Origin: a virus
IMG/VR virus record: IMGVR_UViG_3300027754_002431
Span: 1-28,290 of that record
DNA length: 28,290 nucleotides
Reading direction: 5' to 3' (one strand)
The position numbers and the translations under genes were made by a program. The notes under the pieces are model-generated. The model searched no databases, was not told the DNA's origin, and saw nothing but the letters and a program-made list of their open reading frames with translations. The first letter of the stretch is position 1. Every line of letters begins with the position of its first letter. Positions 26,405 through 28,290 of this stretch are shown here, in pieces.

Positions 26405-28290
26405 ATGGCAAATATATCTTCACAATTTAAAAAAGCATCGGAGCTATACCAAAGGGCATTGCAACAATACCAAGCGAAAGAGAAAGAGCAACTAGCTATT
26501 ATCAATCAATTTAAAGTTGGAGATGTAACTATAAAATCTAAATTAAAACCACAACTAATTGCTTTACATAAAGAGATGCAACATTACCAAAATTTGGTAG
26601 ATAGAGCAGAAAACGCCTTTGAAAGAGCATTAGTAAGTGAGCCAATTGATTTGGGTGAAGATACAATAGTAAAGAATAAAAAGACGGGTAATGTATATTC
26701 AGTAAAGAACGCTAATCCAGCAATCCATACAAAACCATCGGCAAAAGATATAGCACACGCTAAAGCAGAACCTAAAGCAGATGGTATGGCAACCGTAAAT
26801 GGTATTGCATCCACAACAGGTTTAAGAGCACAAGCAGTAGCAGGTTGGGCAGATGAAAATGGTGTAAACCTTTCAAAAGTAGCAGATGATTTAAAATCTA
26901 AAAAGTTAAAACCTATGGATTTTATGACTGCGGTAGTTGGTAATCCTGGTAACAAATATGCAAAGGATATAATCTCAAAGTATTCTCAAAAAGCAGAACC
27001 AACCAAAGGACCTGAATTAGATGTAGATAAACAATCACACATCAAAGATATTCCACAAAAGTTCCGTAGTATGGTATCTATGAAGATAGACCAATTAGCA
27101 AAAGCAGCAGATGAAGCTAAAGCAAAAGGTGAGAAAGCACCAAACTTTAATCTATGTGATATTACTATTCCTGGTACTAACTTATATTGTAAGGGAAACA
27201 AAGGTATTCCTCGTGAGGATATGCCACAATTCAAAGGATACGCAAAGCCAGGTTCAATCGCAGATAAATTACCAAAAAACAATGATGGTGAGGTAGATAC
27301 AGAATCACAATTCAAAGTTCTATTAAAGAGAAATGGTGTAGCAGTATCAGAACCACAAGAAGTACCAGCAGACCAATTGAAAGCAACTCAAACTGAATTG
27401 GTTGGAGCAAAGGTAGCAGGTATGACAAAGGCATTGGAAACAGAACCTAATCATCCAAAGATTACTGCACCTATCTATGTATCCAATGATGGGTATGTAT
27501 TGGATGGACACCACAGGTGGGCAGCAGTTACATCTTCAGCAGTAGCAAGTGGTAAACCTGCTATGATGAATGTAAGAGTGATTGATATGCCAATTAAAGA
27601 TTTGGTTAAAATATCAAATGATTTTGCAGACCAAATTGGTATTCAACAAAAGAAAGCAGATGCAAATGCAGAAGCACCAAAGAAAGAAGTAGCAGAAGTA
27701 ACTACAAACGATTGGCACTTTAAGAAAATCTTACAGATGTGGGATAAAGCTAATTCATTTGGTAAAAAGAAAATTGGAACTGTGTTATGTAGAAACCCAA
27801 GAGCATCTCGCAATGATATTATAGTAGCAATGCGTGATAGTGATTACAAAGAAATAACCCATTTTACTGATAAACTACATATTGAAAGTGTAGTGGTGGA
27901 AGATGCAGATACATCTAATATCATTAAAGATTTAGATAAAGTAAGACACGATTTAATTAAAAAGGTAGATGTTCTAATTACTAAAAAGAAGAAACTTTAT
28001 GCTAATGTAGATATTACAACACCAATGAGTGCAGATGAAAAGCAATTAGATAAAGATATACAAAGTATATTTTCACAAATACAAAGCATAATTCAACAAA
28101 AGAGAAAGATAAAGACCGAAAATGTAGTGGTAGAAGATACAGGAACAGAGGCAGATGAAAGTGGAATGGCTAAAGGTCAAACTAAAACAGCAATAGAAGC
28201 AGCAACAAGCATACAACAAATATTAGATTCAAAAGGAGATAACTTCGATGTTCCAGCGTGGGTTCAATCATATTTAGCATTAGCTAGTGA
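26405..28290 (+). CDS. Large ParB/Srx-domain phage protein, 3' partial
   Basis: Open from ATG 26405 to the window end (628 residues visible, no stop). N-terminal ~80 residues are a coiled coil ('ASELYQRALQQYQAKEKEQ', 'LHKEMQHYQNLVDRAENAFERAL'). Then come several Ala/Lys-rich linkers and a repeated-looking helical region. Residues ~240-300 contain 'FNLCDITIPGTNLYCKGNKGIPREDMPQF', a conserved phrase in phage proteins of this type, leading to 'PIYVSNDGYVLDGHHRWAAV' (~357-376), the ParB/sulfiredoxin-type motif DGHHRW (367-372). A further ~250 residues are charged and helical, with 'VPAWVQSYLALAS' at the end, recalling a phrase near the C-terminus of internal proteins in T4-like marine phages. It could be a virion-packaged protein. 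ParB/Srx domains can act as nucleases or NTP-binding folds; which applies is unknown. Confidence 0.7.
   Translation, partial: MANISSQFKKASELYQRALQQYQAKEKEQLAIINQFKVGDVTIKSKLKPQLIALHKEMQHYQNLVDRAENAFERALVSEPIDLGEDTIVKNKKTGNVYSVKNANPAIHTKPSAKDIAHAKAEPKADGMATVNGIASTTGLRAQAVAGWADENGVNLSKVADDLKSKKLKPMDFMTAVVGNPGNKYAKDIISKYSQKAEPTKGPELDVDKQSHIKDIPQKFRSMVSMKIDQLAKAADEAKAKGEKAPNFNLCDITIPGTNLYCKGNKGIPREDMPQFKGYAKPGSIADKLPKNNDGEVDTESQFKVLLKRNGVAVSEPQEVPADQLKATQTELVGAKVAGMTKALETEPNHPKITAPIYVSNDGYVLDGHHRWAAVTSSAVASGKPAMMNVRVIDMPIKDLVKISNDFADQIGIQQKKADANAEAPKKEVAEVTTNDWHFKKILQMWDKANSFGKKKIGTVLCRNPRASRNDIIVAMRDSDYKEITHFTDKLHIESVVVEDADTSNIIKDLDKVRHDLIKKVDVLITKKKKLYANVDITTPMSADEKQLDKDIQSIFSQIQSIIQQKRKIKTENVVVEDTGTEADESGMAKGQTKTAIEAATSIQQILDSKGDNFDVPAWVQSYLALAS

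Noticed and set aside
26224-27315. Minus-strand open frames of about 90-125 codons opposite the right-end genes.
   Set aside because: They are shadows of well-supported plus-strand genes with continuous domains.
1-28290. tRNA genes, integrase, attachment sites and insertion sequences.
   Set aside because: Gaps are short and AT-rich; no cloverleaf, transposase motif or flanking repeats were seen.

Overview
The window looks like part of a large, AT-rich tailed phage genome (T4-like in its replication genes) that infects a member of the Bacteroidota. The phage assignment rests on several genes. A sliding-clamp loader pair related to T4 gp44/gp62 flanks a phage GroES. Holin-like genes are present. 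At the right end lie a DUF3008-type 'KAQQRFMGM' protein, a Dps-like small protein and a long ParB/Srx-domain protein of the kind found in phage structural regions. The Bacteroidota host is suggested by two independent signs. All five signal-peptidase-I type exported proteins have Gln at the predicted +1 position (the Bacteroidetes 'Q-rule'). Several promoters fit TTTG-N19/20-TAnnTTTR. Gene starts mostly have A-rich leaders rather than Shine-Dalgarno sequences.

Layout. (1) 2-1830: replication operon of clamp loader large subunit (5' end outside the window), GroES, zinc-ribbon protein and clamp loader small subunit. (2) 1874-7628: a tightly overlapping plus-strand operon of envelope-directed proteins. 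It holds a small CsgG/LptE-like exported protein, two large exported proteins with dockerin-like EF-hands and C-terminal cohesin-like domains (one with a C-type lectin domain), two small lipoproteins with a T9SS-CTD-like beta-sandwich pattern, and three small membrane proteins, two of them holin-like. It closes with a strong terminator. (3) 7698-10504: a CsgG-like exported protein, a spanin-like membrane coiled coil, an orphan 353-aa protein and a class 3 lipase, again closed by a terminator. (4) 10557-13484: a GT2 glycosyltransferase, two small membrane proteins, an LpxH-like metallophosphoesterase and a GT-B glycosyltransferase. (5) 13514-15124: an exported protein with a very long Ala-rich and Lys/Glu/Ser-rich middle and a beta-rich C-terminus, started by TTG. 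It meets a 52-aa membrane-protein gene on the minus strand tail to tail. (6) 15409-18166: a run of small, probably early proteins served by two near-identical promoter-leaders, plus a possible PD-(D/E)XK nuclease. (7) 18227-19371: an Fe-S PD-(D/E)XK (Cas4/RecB-like) nuclease and a small ribbon-helix-helix protein. (8) 19378-25030: five glycosyltransferases with one unrelated 179-aa gene among them. (9) 25071-28290: probable structural proteins, the last running off the window.

Taken together the window codes unusually heavily for the host envelope: eight proteins with export or lipoprotein signals, several more membrane proteins, seven glycosyltransferases, an LpxH-like enzyme and a lipase. 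My best interpretation is a phage-encoded cell-surface remodelling and lysis programme. The most unusual part is the 1874-6630 operon with its paired cohesin/dockerin-like proteins. Two promoter classes are visible: host-type promoters with a -33 element in front of early-looking genes, and a 15-mer ATATATTTATATATA, without a -33 box in two of its three exact copies, in front of other units on both strands. No tRNA, rRNA, CRISPR array, insertion sequence or integrase was seen. No gap between genes exceeds about 130 bases. All functional statements come from reading motifs by eye; no database search was possible.
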